From positions 1 through 11,033 of the forward strand of contig CAMPGP010000045.1 of the NCBI GenBank assembly GCA_946885545.1: 11,033 bases of DNA, in the 5' to 3' direction. Position 1 is the stretch's first letter. Every line of letters begins with the position of its first letter. Source of the stretch: an uncultured Altererythrobacter sp. (GTDB lineage: Bacteria; Pseudomonadota; Alphaproteobacteria; Sphingomonadales; Sphingomonadaceae). The notes below the pieces were generated by a model. It worked only from the letters and a program-made list of their open reading frames with translations, had not been told where the DNA came from and did not search any database. Position numbers and translations under genes: made by a program. Positions 1 to 6,006 of this stretch are shown piece by piece.

Positions 1-2
1 GC

Positions 3-1145
3 GCCGACGCGGCGCTGTTCGTGATCGACGCGCGCGCCGGCCTCACCCCGCTCGATGAGGAAATCGCGCGCTGGCTGCGCAGCCAGACCATTCCCGTCAT
101 CCCCGTGGCGAACAAGGCCGAGGGGAAGGCCGGCGAATCGGGCGTGATCGAAGCCTGGTCGCTCGGCTTTGGCGAGCCGGTGCCGCTCTCGGCTGAACAC
201 GGCGAAGGCGTCGCCGACCTGTTCGGCGCCCTGTGGCCGATCATCGGTGAAGGCGAGGCCGAGCGCGAGGCCTCGGCGCGCGCGGGCGAACCGGCCGAGC
301 CGGACGATCTGGTGCTCGGCCCGCTCAAGCTGGCCATCGTCGGGCGCCCCAACGCGGGCAAGTCCACGCTGATCAACCGCCTGCTGGGCGAGGATCGCCT
401 GCTGACCGGGCCCGAAGCGGGGATCACGCGCGATTCGATCGCGGTCGACTGGTGCTGGACCGATCCCGCTAACGGCGAGGAGCGCGAGATCAGGCTGATC
501 GACACCGCCGGCATGCGCAAGCGTGCCAAGGTGGTCGAGAAGCTGGAGCGCCTCAGCGTCGCCGACGCGCGCCGCGCGGTCGATTTCGCCGAAGTCGTGG
601 TGCTGCTGCTCGACGCCACCAAGGGGCTCGAGCATCAGGACCTCAAGATCGCCGACATGGTCCTGCAGGAAGGCCGCGCGCTGATGATCGCGATCAACAA
701 GTGGGATGTGGCGGAGAACGCCAGCTCTCTTTTCAACGGCATCCGCGCCGCGCTCGACGAAGGGCTGGCGCAGGTACGCGGCCTGCCGCTGCTCGCGGTC
801 AGCGCCCGTACCGGCAAGGGCCTCGACACGATGCTCGGCGCGGCGTTCGAACTGCGCGACACCTGGTCCAAGCGCGTCCCCACCGCGGCACTCAACCGCT
901 GGTTCGACGATGCGCTGGAAGCCAATCCACCGCCCGCGCCCAAGGGGAAGCGGATCAAGTTGCGCTACATCACCCAGTCGAGCGTCCGTCCGCCCCGTTT
1001 CGTGGTGTTCGGCACGCGGCTCGACATGCTGCCCAAGAGCTACGAGCGCTATCTCGTCAACGGCATCCGCCGCGAACTGGGGTTCCAGGCCGTACCGGTG
1101 CGGGTGGTCCTCAAGAGCCCGAAGAACCCCTTCAAGAGCGACTGA
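3..1145 (+). CDS. der: Ribosome-assembly GTPase Der (EngA), 5'-truncated by the window
   Basis: Der is an essential tandem-GTPase that binds the 50S ribosomal subunit and helps its maturation in the cytoplasm. About 380 residues are visible; the start codon and the first P-loop and DTAG motif lie before the window, and the frame is open from base 3. The rest of G domain 1 is present, including its G4 motif as NKAE (instead of NKxD) and a G5-like SAEHGEG. G domain 2 is complete: P-loop GRPNAGKST (bases 342-368), switch threonine in GITRDS, DTAG (501-512), NKWD (696-707) and SARTGKG. The C-terminal KH-like domain follows, with the family's RYITQ and PPRFVVFGT-type stretches and the end motif VRVVLKSPKNPF. 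The TGA stop shares one base with the start of the next gene, so the two are probably co-transcribed. Identification is firm; only the 5' end is missing. Confidence 0.97.
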   Translation, partial: ADAALFVIDARAGLTPLDEEIARWLRSQTIPVIPVANKAEGKAGESGVIEAWSLGFGEPVPLSAEHGEGVADLFGALWPIIGEGEAEREASARAGEPAEPDDLVLGPLKLAIVGRPNAGKSTLINRLLGEDRLLTGPEAGITRDSIAVDWCWTDPANGEEREIRLIDTAGMRKRAKVVEKLERLSVADARRAVDFAEVVVLLLDATKGLEHQDLKIADMVLQEGRALMIAINKWDVAENASSLFNGIRAALDEGLAQVRGLPLLAVSARTGKGLDTMLGAAFELRDTWSKRVPTAALNRWFDDALEANPPPAPKGKRIKLRYITQSSVRPPRFVVFGTRLDMLPKSYERYLVNGIRRELGFQAVPVRVVLKSPKNPFKSD

Positions 1146-1636
1146 TGATCGATTTGCTTGCCGTTACCGGGAACCTCGCGACCGACCTGCTGGAACGGAC
1201 CGCCAGCACTCCCCGCGTACAGCAGATGGTGCAGCTTTCGCTCGCGCCCGCGTTTCTGCTCGGCGGTATCGGCGCGATCATGAACGTGATGATGACCCGG
1301 ATGATCTGGATCGCCGAGCGGATCGAGCGCATCCAGCGGCGGATCGAGGACGAGAAAGCCGGCGATCACGAGCTGCGCGAGCTTCCCTGGCTCGAGCAGC
1401 GCCGCCGCCACGCGCAGAAGGCGGTGGTGTTCAGCACCGCCTCGGCCGCGGTGATCAGCGTGGTGATCGGACTGCTGTTCATCAGCGCCTACATCGAGCC
1501 GCAGATCGGCACGCTGACCGCCATTGCCTGGATCCTGACGATGGTCCTGCTGATCACCGGCCTCGGCTTCTTCCTCCTCGAAACCCGGCTCGCCGCGCGC
1601 GGGCCCGTCGCGAGCAGGAAATGGCCCTGGCCCTAG
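1145..1636 (+). CDS. DUF2721 family membrane protein
   Basis: This is a 163-residue integral membrane protein of the DUF2721 type, whose function is unknown. Three hydrophobic segments are visible: about residues 28-50 (APAFLLGGIGAIMN region), 94-115 and 121-146. A long basic, charged stretch (about 51-92, many Arg and Glu, rich in IERIQRRIEDE-like sequence) lies between the first and second and is probably a cytoplasmic helical loop. The start is taken at the ATG at 1145 because it overlaps the der stop (TGATG), which fits translational coupling, and AAGAG at 1134-1138 gives a possible ribosome site six bases upstream. The longer open frame reaching back into der is an out-of-frame shadow of der. 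It ends 10 bases from the convergent bfr stop, leaving no room for a separate terminator. Family call is from recognised sequence style; a role is not inferable. Confidence 0.85.
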   Translation: MIDLLAVTGNLATDLLERTASTPRVQQMVQLSLAPAFLLGGIGAIMNVMMTRMIWIAERIERIQRRIEDEKAGDHELRELPWLEQRRRHAQKAVVFSTASAAVISVVIGLLFISAYIEPQIGTLTAIAWILTMVLLITGLGFFLLETRLAARGPVASRKWPWP

Positions 1637-1646
1637 CGGCGGGGCG

Positions 1647-2132
1647 TCATTCGACTTCGCCCGCCGGCTTGCTCTGCAGCTGGACGTAGTTCTGCAGGCC
1701 CATGCGCTCGATCATGTCGAACTGGGTTTCGAGGAAGTCGACATGCTCTTCCTCGCTTTCGAGGATGCGTTCGAACACTTCCCGGCTGACGTAATCACGC
1801 ACGGTCTCGCAATGTGCGATGGCGTCGCGCAGGAGCGGGATCGCCTCATTCTCCATCGCGAGGTCGGCCTTGAGGATTTCTTCGACCGTCTCGCCGACCT
1901 TGAGCTTGTGGATCGCCTGGAAGTTCGGGAGCCCCTTCAGGAACAGGATCCGCTCGGCGAGCACGTCCGCGTGCTTCATCTCGTCGATCGATTCGTGCCG
2001 CTCGTATTCGGCGAGCTTGGTGAGGCCCCAGTCCTGCAGCACGCGGTAGTGCAGCCAGTACTGATTGATCGCGGTGAGTTCGTTGGTGAGCGCCTTGTTG
2101 AGGAACTCGATGACTTTTTCGTCGCCTTTCAC
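1647..2132 (-). CDS. bfr: Bacterioferritin (haem-containing iron-storage ferritin)
   Basis: Bacterioferritin forms a 24-subunit shell that oxidises Fe(II) and stores it as a ferric mineral in the cytoplasm. The 161-residue length is close to the family norm of about 158. All six ferroxidase ligands are seen at the E. coli numbering: Glu18, Glu51, His54, Glu94, Glu127 and His130. Met52, the axial ligand of the inter-subunit haem b, is also present, so this is a complete haem-type Bfr. The start is GTG (2130-2132), with GGAG at 2140-2143 seven bases upstream. A nearby ATG is in another frame and opens a shadow. The gene lies 134 bases downstream of bfd on the same strand, the same order as in E. 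coli, and Bfd is the electron donor that releases its stored iron. A weak promoter candidate lies at 2175-2203. Confidence 0.97.
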   Translation of the reverse strand: MKGDEKVIEFLNKALTNELTAINQYWLHYRVLQDWGLTKLAEYERHESIDEMKHADVLAERILFLKGLPNFQAIHKLKVGETVEEILKADLAMENEAIPLLRDAIAHCETVRDYVSREVFERILESEEEHVDFLETQFDMIERMGLQNYVQLQSKPAGEVE

Positions 2133-2139
2133 GGGGCGT

Positions 2140-2143
2140 CTCC
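2140..2143 (-). promoter_or_regulatory. Ribosome binding site GGAG deciding the GTG start of bfr
   Basis: GGAG on the minus strand sits seven bases before GTG at 2132. It supports the GTG start, which also places every ferroxidase residue at its standard number. The overlapping ATG, just downstream in a different frame, opens only a shadow reading frame. Confidence 0.6.
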
Positions 2144-2174
2144 ATGGGTCGATGATGGCCGGATCGCGCCCGGG

Positions 2175-2203
2175 ACTATGCGCGCGGCAACGGCTGCTGG
2201 CAA
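2175..2203 (-). promoter_or_regulatory. Candidate sigma70-type promoter for bfr
   Basis: On the minus strand TTGCCA (2198-2203) and CATAGT (2175-2180) are separated by 17 bases, giving partial matches to -35 and -10 boxes. It would yield a leader of about 35-40 bases for bfr. A similar pair, TTGCAA-N17-CATAGC, precedes malate synthase in this window. It is found by eye only and the match is modest. Confidence 0.3.
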
Positions 2204-2219
2204 GCGTGGAGCACCCGAA

Positions 2220-2241
2220 AAATGGCAGAATTCCGCCATTT
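2220..2241 (-). terminator. 22-base near-perfect palindrome between bfd and bfr; possible terminator or operator
   Basis: The arms AAATGGC (2220-2226) and GCCATTT (2235-2241) flank a central GAATTC (2228-2233). Only the pair 2227/2234 (A/C) breaks the symmetry. Read on the minus strand, after bfd, the hairpin runs into a stretch of five T, so it could act as a weak terminator or attenuator lowering bfr expression from bfd transcripts. Equally, the two-fold symmetry could be a dimeric repressor site upstream of the bfr promoter candidate. The sequence cannot decide between these. Confidence 0.4.
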
Positions 2242-2266
2242 GCGAGCGATTTGCGTTAGCTTGGAT

Positions 2267-2458
2267 TCAGGCCGCGCGCGCCGGCATCAGCGCCATCTCG
2301 CGCTCTTCGAAAAGGATGTCCTCGGCGTCGTCGAGACACTGGCCGCAATTGGGCCGCTTGCCGAGCGCCGCGTAGACCGCTTCCGCATCGCCCGGGCACA
2401 GACGCGCCGCACGGCGCAGCTCGCAATCCCGGATGGCGTTGCAGACACAGATGTACAT
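2267..2458 (-). CDS. bfd: Bacterioferritin-associated ferredoxin (Bfd), [2Fe-2S]
   Basis: Bfd is a small ferredoxin that docks on bacterioferritin near the haem and passes electrons inward, so that stored Fe(III) is reduced and released when iron is scarce. The 63-residue protein has the Bfd cysteine pattern Cys4-X-Cys6 and Cys38-X2-Cys41 (in CVC and NCGQC), which binds a [2Fe-2S] cluster. Two extra cysteines (12 and 21) are present. The start ATG (2456-2458) has AGGAG at 2464-2468, five bases upstream. Two Fur-like boxes at 2468-2482 and 2495-2509 lie over its candidate promoter, which suits derepression under iron limitation as known for bfd in enterobacteria and Pseudomonas. It lies upstream of bfr, with a palindrome between them, and 64 bases downstream of the DUF418 gene on the same strand. 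Identification is firm; regulation is inferred. Confidence 0.94.
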   Translation of the reverse strand: MYICVCNAIRDCELRRAARLCPGDAEAVYAALGKRPNCGQCLDDAEDILFEEREMALMPARAA

Positions 2459-2467
2459 CGTGGCTCC

Positions 2468-2482
2468 TGCGAGTGATTCGCA
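2468..2482 (-). promoter_or_regulatory. Fur-like box 1 at the expected transcription start of bfd
   Basis: TGCGAGTGATTCGCA is a 7-1-7 inverted repeat with one mismatched pair. It resembles a GC-rich version of the classical Fur site (TGATAAT-N-ATTATCA). It lies from about +1 of the proposed promoter down to the ribosome binding site, which it touches. A further half-site TTCGC follows at 2483-2487. The regulator is assumed to be Fur, but another iron or metal regulator of the same family is possible. Confidence 0.5.
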
Positions 2483-2488
2483 TTCGCC

Positions 2489-2516
2489 AATTTATGCGAA
2501 CTCTTCGCAATAGCAA
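2489..2516 (-). promoter_or_regulatory. Candidate bfd promoter with Fur-like box 2 (2495-2509) in its spacer
   Basis: On the minus strand TTGCTA (2511-2516) and TAAATT (2489-2494) are separated by 16 bases. That spacer is filled by TGCGAACTCTTCGCA (2495-2509), an inverted repeat with perfect six-base arms around a three-base centre. A dimer bound there would block RNA polymerase, a standard repression geometry. The two boxes are 27 bases apart centre to centre. Box and promoter are seen directly; their function is inferred. Confidence 0.5.
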
Positions 2517-2522
2517 CCCCTG

Positions 2523-3824
2523 TCAGCGCCGAAGCGGAAACAGTCTGCCGTACGTGAGGCAGCGCCAGACCCATTCAAGCGGGCCGTAGTTGAAGCGGGC
2601 GAGCCAGGGCTTCGACCAGACGAGGATCACGGCCCAGGTAGCGAGGACGACGAGATAGAGTTCTCCGCGCCCCAACTGGCCGTGGAGCCCGCCCGCCCAG
2701 CCGTGGAAGACGAGCACCATGACCACCGATGTCCCGAGGTAGTTGGTGAAGGCCGCGCGCCCCGCAGCGCGGACGCGCTCAGCCAGCCATCCCCTCGCGC
2801 GGCCGCCGACCAGTGCGAGGAGCAAGGCCAGCCCGATCACCACCGGGAGGCGGGGCAAGGTCGAAAACCCCGCGAAGGCTGCAAGGGTGCTGTAATAAGT
2901 CAGCCCCGCACCATGCGCCCACAGGGCGATCGGTATCGTGATGGCGGTCCCGATCGCGACGCCGATCCACCCCCATCGCGCGATCCTCGCCCGGTCGCCC
3001 TCGCCTCCGAGCAGCCCCATGCGATACAGCGCCATGCCGATCAGCATCAGCGGCAGGGCCTCGAACCCCAGAAGAAACAGGGACGCGAAGGGCTGGGTAC
3101 CATGCTCAGCGACATTGTGCCGCACGAAGTCGCCATAGGTGCCCTGCCCGATGATTTCGATTTCGCGTTCGCCGTCGGCAAGATCGTCGCGTTGCGCCGC
3201 GACCATTGCCGTGCGCGATTCGGCGAACGCGACCTGCTCGCCGAGGTCGGTATCGACCACGAAATAGGGGAACACCATCGCGCCGACGAAGAAGATCGCC
3301 CCCGCGAAATAGCCGAGCAGGCCGACGGTGAGTTGCGCTTTCGCCGACCAGCGAAGGCACAACACCGCGACGAGGCCGGTAACGGCATAGAGGAACAGGA
3401 TGTCGCCGCGCCACAGGAGGTAGAAGTGAGCGAGCCCGAACAGGCCAAGCCATAACAGGCGCCGCACCTGCAGCCAGCGCGTCGCCCCCGCCGCCCAGGC
3501 GCGATCCATGAACAGGACCAGTCCCGCACCGAAGAGCAGGGTGAAAAGCCCGCGCATCTTCCCGTCGACGAGCACGAACTGCGCGACCCACATCCAGTCC
3601 GCGGTTTCGCCGTGCGGCACGGCGAAGGCATCGGGATACATGTAGGCGGTGAACGGCTGGCCGAAGGCGACGATATTGGCGAGCAGGATGCCCATCACGG
3701 CGATGCCGCGGATGAAATCGAGGCTGACGATGCGTTCCTCGCCTCGGGCGGGCGAAACCGCACTCGGGATCGGATTTGCGGGCGGTTCGAATCCGGCCTC
3801 GGACGTCGCCTCGCCTTCGTTCAC
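2523..3824 (-). CDS. DUF418 family multi-pass membrane protein
   Basis: This 433-residue protein has the layout of the DUF418 (YeiB-like) family of inner-membrane proteins of unknown function. A 30-residue charged, Pro-rich N-terminus precedes the family's opening motif LDFIRGIAVMGILLAN (35-50). About nine or ten hydrophobic segments follow, with a larger hydrophilic loop at about 190-243 that is rich in acidic residues. The C-terminal DUF418 domain (about 270-433) ends with the characteristic FNYGPLEWVWRCLTY (411-425). The start is GTG (3822-3824), preceded by GAGG at 3833-3836 at a spacing of eight. The gene lies 84 bases downstream of the Sel1/SPOR gene and 64 bases upstream of bfd, all on the minus strand. 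Read-through into bfd is possible, but bfd seems to have its own promoter. Transport or envelope roles have been suggested for the family; none can be assigned here. Confidence 0.88.
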   Translation of the reverse strand: MNEGEATSEAGFEPPANPIPSAVSPARGEERIVSLDFIRGIAVMGILLANIVAFGQPFTAYMYPDAFAVPHGETADWMWVAQFVLVDGKMRGLFTLLFGAGLVLFMDRAWAAGATRWLQVRRLLWLGLFGLAHFYLLWRGDILFLYAVTGLVAVLCLRWSAKAQLTVGLLGYFAGAIFFVGAMVFPYFVVDTDLGEQVAFAESRTAMVAAQRDDLADGEREIEIIGQGTYGDFVRHNVAEHGTQPFASLFLLGFEALPLMLIGMALYRMGLLGGEGDRARIARWGWIGVAIGTAITIPIALWAHGAGLTYYSTLAAFAGFSTLPRLPVVIGLALLLALVGGRARGWLAERVRAAGRAAFTNYLGTSVVMVLVFHGWAGGLHGQLGRGELYLVVLATWAVILVWSKPWLARFNYGPLEWVWRCLTYGRLFPLRR

Positions 3825-3908
3825 GACCCTGTCCTCTACTGCCTGCCGGGTGTGCGCATAGCAGGGCAGGCGAGGCGGGGAACCCGCAAATCGGCCGGAC
3901 GATGGACG

Positions 3909-5090
3909 CTATCGGGTGACGAGGCAGGCCTTACCGGTCTTCGCCAGCGCATCGCACGCCGCCTGCGCCGCGGCGCGGCTGCCGAAGCCCCCCGCCTGAA
4001 GCTTTGTCAGCCTGCCTGCCGGCACGAGATACCTGTCCTTGCCGGCCAGCGCGGCGGCGCCAGACAGCTCGCCCCAAAGCCGGTCGGCGTTGCCGCGGAC
4101 CGCGAACGCCCCCAGCTGCACGCGCCAGGGGCCGTCGGAACTCGCGGCCGGTGTGGACGACGCCATGGGAGCCGGGGTGGGGGCCGGGGTAGGTTCTACC
4201 GCCGCGACCGGCGGAACGCTCGACGCCGGGGCGGAGGGTGGACGGGCGTAGTCCGCCCCCGCCTCGGCGGGGCTCTGCGTCCCCGTGACCCGGCTCGCCT
4301 CCTCGATCGCGGCCTGCGCCGCCACAACCGACGGCAATGCTTCGGCACGCGCGATCGCCGTCGGTCCGGGACGCGGTGCAGGCATAGCCGGAGCCGCCAC
4401 GACCGGCGCAGGAGCGGTGTAGATCGGCGCGTTCGCGACGGTGCTGGCGCCGCCACCCATGGCGAGGTCCGCCGCGGCGTGCTGCTGGGTCCGCGTCGCG
4501 TCGCTGTCGCGCTTCATGTCCTGCGCGAGCGCCTGGGCCGCCTCGCGCTGTTCCAGGGGAATGTACCCGTCCATCTGCACCATGGCGGGCCCCGCCTGCG
4601 GCAAGCCCGCCGAGTTGGCCAGGGTCACCAGAGCATAGGCTCGGACCCAGTCCTTCTCGACCAGGTCGCCGTTGAAGTGTGCGATGCCGAGCAGGTATTG
4701 CGCGCGCGGATCGCCGCGCTCGGCAGCCGAGAGGACATAGGGCAAGGCCTCGTCCCGGCGCCCGGCCTGAAACAGCATCAATCCGTAGTTGTCGGCCGCC
4801 TTGATATGACCCTGAGCCGCCGCGCGGGCATAAAACAGCTCCGCCTGGTCCTGATCGCGCTCCACCCCGCGGCCGAGCCGATAGGCCTGCGCCATGTTGA
4901 ACTGCGCATCGGCGTCGCCGCGCTCGGCCGGGTCGCGCCATTCGCTTACCGCGGCGGCATAGTCGCCCCGGCTCCAGGCATGGACCCCGGCCTTGACGTC
5001 GGCCAGCGCCGCGCCCGGCAGCGCCAGCCCGGCGCCTGCCACAGCGAACAGCATTGCTTGCGCGATCTTCATTTCGAACACTCGCCCCAT
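3909..5090 (-). CDS. Secreted Sel1-repeat protein with C-terminal SPOR domain
   Basis: The protein has 393 residues. A signal peptide spans about 7-30 and ends at an Ala-Leu-Ala site, so it is exported. Sel1/TPR-like repeats follow at about 58-93 (GDADAQFNMAQAYRLGRGV style), 94-126 (degenerate) and 127-163. A long Ala/Pro-rich, probably disordered linker spans about 215-318 and a SPOR domain covers 319-393. SPOR domains bind glycan strands stripped of stem peptides, which accumulate at the division septum. The Sel1 part is probably a protein-binding platform in the periplasm. Its only two cysteines, Cys379 and Cys389, lie in the SPOR domain and may form a disulfide. The start at 5090 has a GGTGGGA-like site upstream; ATG at 5072 is an alternative that would begin directly at the signal peptide. 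The gene diverges from the ParA-like gene across 180 bases. Domain call is firm; the biological role is inferred. Confidence 0.87.
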   Translation of the reverse strand: MGRVFEMKIAQAMLFAVAGAGLALPGAALADVKAGVHAWSRGDYAAAVSEWRDPAERGDADAQFNMAQAYRLGRGVERDQDQAELFYARAAAQGHIKAADNYGLMLFQAGRRDEALPYVLSAAERGDPRAQYLLGIAHFNGDLVEKDWVRAYALVTLANSAGLPQAGPAMVQMDGYIPLEQREAAQALAQDMKRDSDATRTQQHAAADLAMGGGASTVANAPIYTAPAPVVAAPAMPAPRPGPTAIARAEALPSVVAAQAAIEEASRVTGTQSPAEAGADYARPPSAPASSVPPVAAVEPTPAPTPAPMASSTPAASSDGPWRVQLGAFAVRGNADRLWGELSGAAALAGKDRYLVPAGRLTKLQAGGFGSRAAAQAACDALAKTGKACLVTR

Positions 5091-5188
5091 CAGAATCCCA
5101 CCATTTGCCAGAGTGACATAGTGAACAGTGCGTTAGCAAAGAGTTTCTAACTTTCCGGGCTTGTCGCTTCGGTGAAGCCGAAAGGACG

Positions 5189-5203
5189 TTAACCCAAAAT
5201 TAG
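5189..5203 (+). promoter_or_regulatory. CtrA-like site TTAA-N7-TTAG in the divergent control region
   Basis: TTAA at 5189-5192 and TTAG at 5200-5203 are seven bases apart. This matches seven of the eight fixed positions of the alphaproteobacterial CtrA consensus TTAA-N7-TTAA. It lies in the 180-base gap between the Sel1/SPOR gene and the ParA-like gene, about 70 bases before the parA start, and stands out as an AT-rich patch in GC-rich DNA. I found no convincing -35/-10 pair beside it on either strand. If real, it would tie this cluster to the cell cycle. Confidence 0.4.
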
Positions 5204-5257
5204 GGGTATCCTGCGATCCCGTCTCTCGGACCGCTTCGGCGGGAGGTGACACGAATA

Positions 5258-5263
5258 GGGGGA
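5258..5263 (+). promoter_or_regulatory. Ribosome binding site GGGGGA deciding the GTG start of the ParA-like gene
   Basis: GGGGGA lies seven bases before GTG at 5271. The following residues lead straight into the first beta strand and Walker A motif of a ParA ATPase, so no longer N-terminus is needed. The TPR/SPOR gene downstream has the same GGGGGACC core before its ATG. Confidence 0.55.
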
Positions 5264-5270
5264 CCAGCCT

Positions 5271-5987
5271 GTGCGAGTACTGGCATTGGCTTCGCAGAAG
5301 GGCGGATCGGGCAAGACGACGTTGTCGGGCCATCTCGCGGTACAGGCGCAACGCGCCGGTGCCGGGCCTGTTGTGCTGATCGACATCGACCCGCAAGGCT
5401 CGCTCGCCGACTGGTGGAACGAGCGCGAGGCGGAATACCCGGCGTTCGCGCAAACCACCGTCGCCCGGCTCGCGAGCGATCTCCTGATTCTGCGCCAGCA
5501 AGGCTTCAAACTGGCGGTGATCGACACGCCCCCGGCCATCACCATGGCGATCCAGTCGGTCATCGGCGTGGCCGAACTGATCGTGGTTCCCACACGCCCC
5601 AGCCCGCACGACCTGCGTGCCGTCGGCGCGACCGTGGACCTCTGCGAACGCGCCGGCAAACCGCTGGTCTTCGTCGTCAACGCGGCGACCCCAAAGGCCA
5701 AGATCACCTCCGAAGCCGCGGTCGCGCTGAGCCAGCACGGCACCGTGGCGCCGATCACACTTCATCACCGCACCGACTACGCCGCCTCGATGATCGACGG
5801 TCGCACGGTCATGGAAGTCGATCCCGACAGCCGTAGCGCCGCCGAAGTGACCGCGCTGTGGAACTACGTCGCCGATCGCCTGGAAAAGAATTTCCGCCGC
5901 ACCGTGTTCTCCGCACCGAACGCGATCTCGCCGGTTTCGGGGGCGCATCGCCCCGCTGGCGGCTTCGGCCGCCGGGTCGCGCAGTAA
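5271..5987 (+). CDS. ParA/MinD-family ATPase (orphan, cargo-positioning type)
   Basis: This 238-residue P-loop ATPase is of the short ParA type. Motifs: deviant Walker A KGGSGKTT (10-17) with the signature lysine Lys10 and Lys15, switch I DIDPQGS (38-44), and Walker B in VIDTPP with Asp85. A basic tail (about 207-238, several Arg) could add to nonspecific DNA binding. Such ATPases form ATP-bound dimers on the nucleoid and distribute plasmids, chromosomal origins or protein cargoes when a partner stimulates hydrolysis. There is no long N-terminal helix-turn-helix, as in plasmid P1-type ParA, and no ParB-type gene beside it. The start is GTG at 5271. The next gene, 19 bases on, encodes a ribbon-helix-helix protein, the usual partner type for short ParAs, and a TPR/SPOR lipoprotein follows. 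It is therefore probably not the chromosome-partition ParA. Family call is firm; the cargo is unknown. Confidence 0.93.
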   Translation: MRVLALASQKGGSGKTTLSGHLAVQAQRAGAGPVVLIDIDPQGSLADWWNEREAEYPAFAQTTVARLASDLLILRQQGFKLAVIDTPPAITMAIQSVIGVAELIVVPTRPSPHDLRAVGATVDLCERAGKPLVFVVNAATPKAKITSEAAVALSQHGTVAPITLHHRTDYAASMIDGRTVMEVDPDSRSAAEVTALWNYVADRLEKNFRRTVFSAPNAISPVSGAHRPAGGFGRRVAQ

Positions 5988-6006
5988 GCCCGGCGGGACC
6001 GCGACG

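Noticed and set aside
3612..5150. A 512-codon plus-strand open frame antisense to the Sel1/SPOR gene
   Set aside because: Its product is Arg/Gly-rich low-complexity sequence with no motif, while the minus strand encodes a clear signal peptide, Sel1 repeats and SPOR domain. It is a GC-rich shadow frame.
5166..5178. A short hairpin GCTTC-GGT-GAAGC in the divergent control region
   Set aside because: Five-base arms with a three-base loop are too short to call in GC-rich DNA, and there is no T-tract or link to a start codon.
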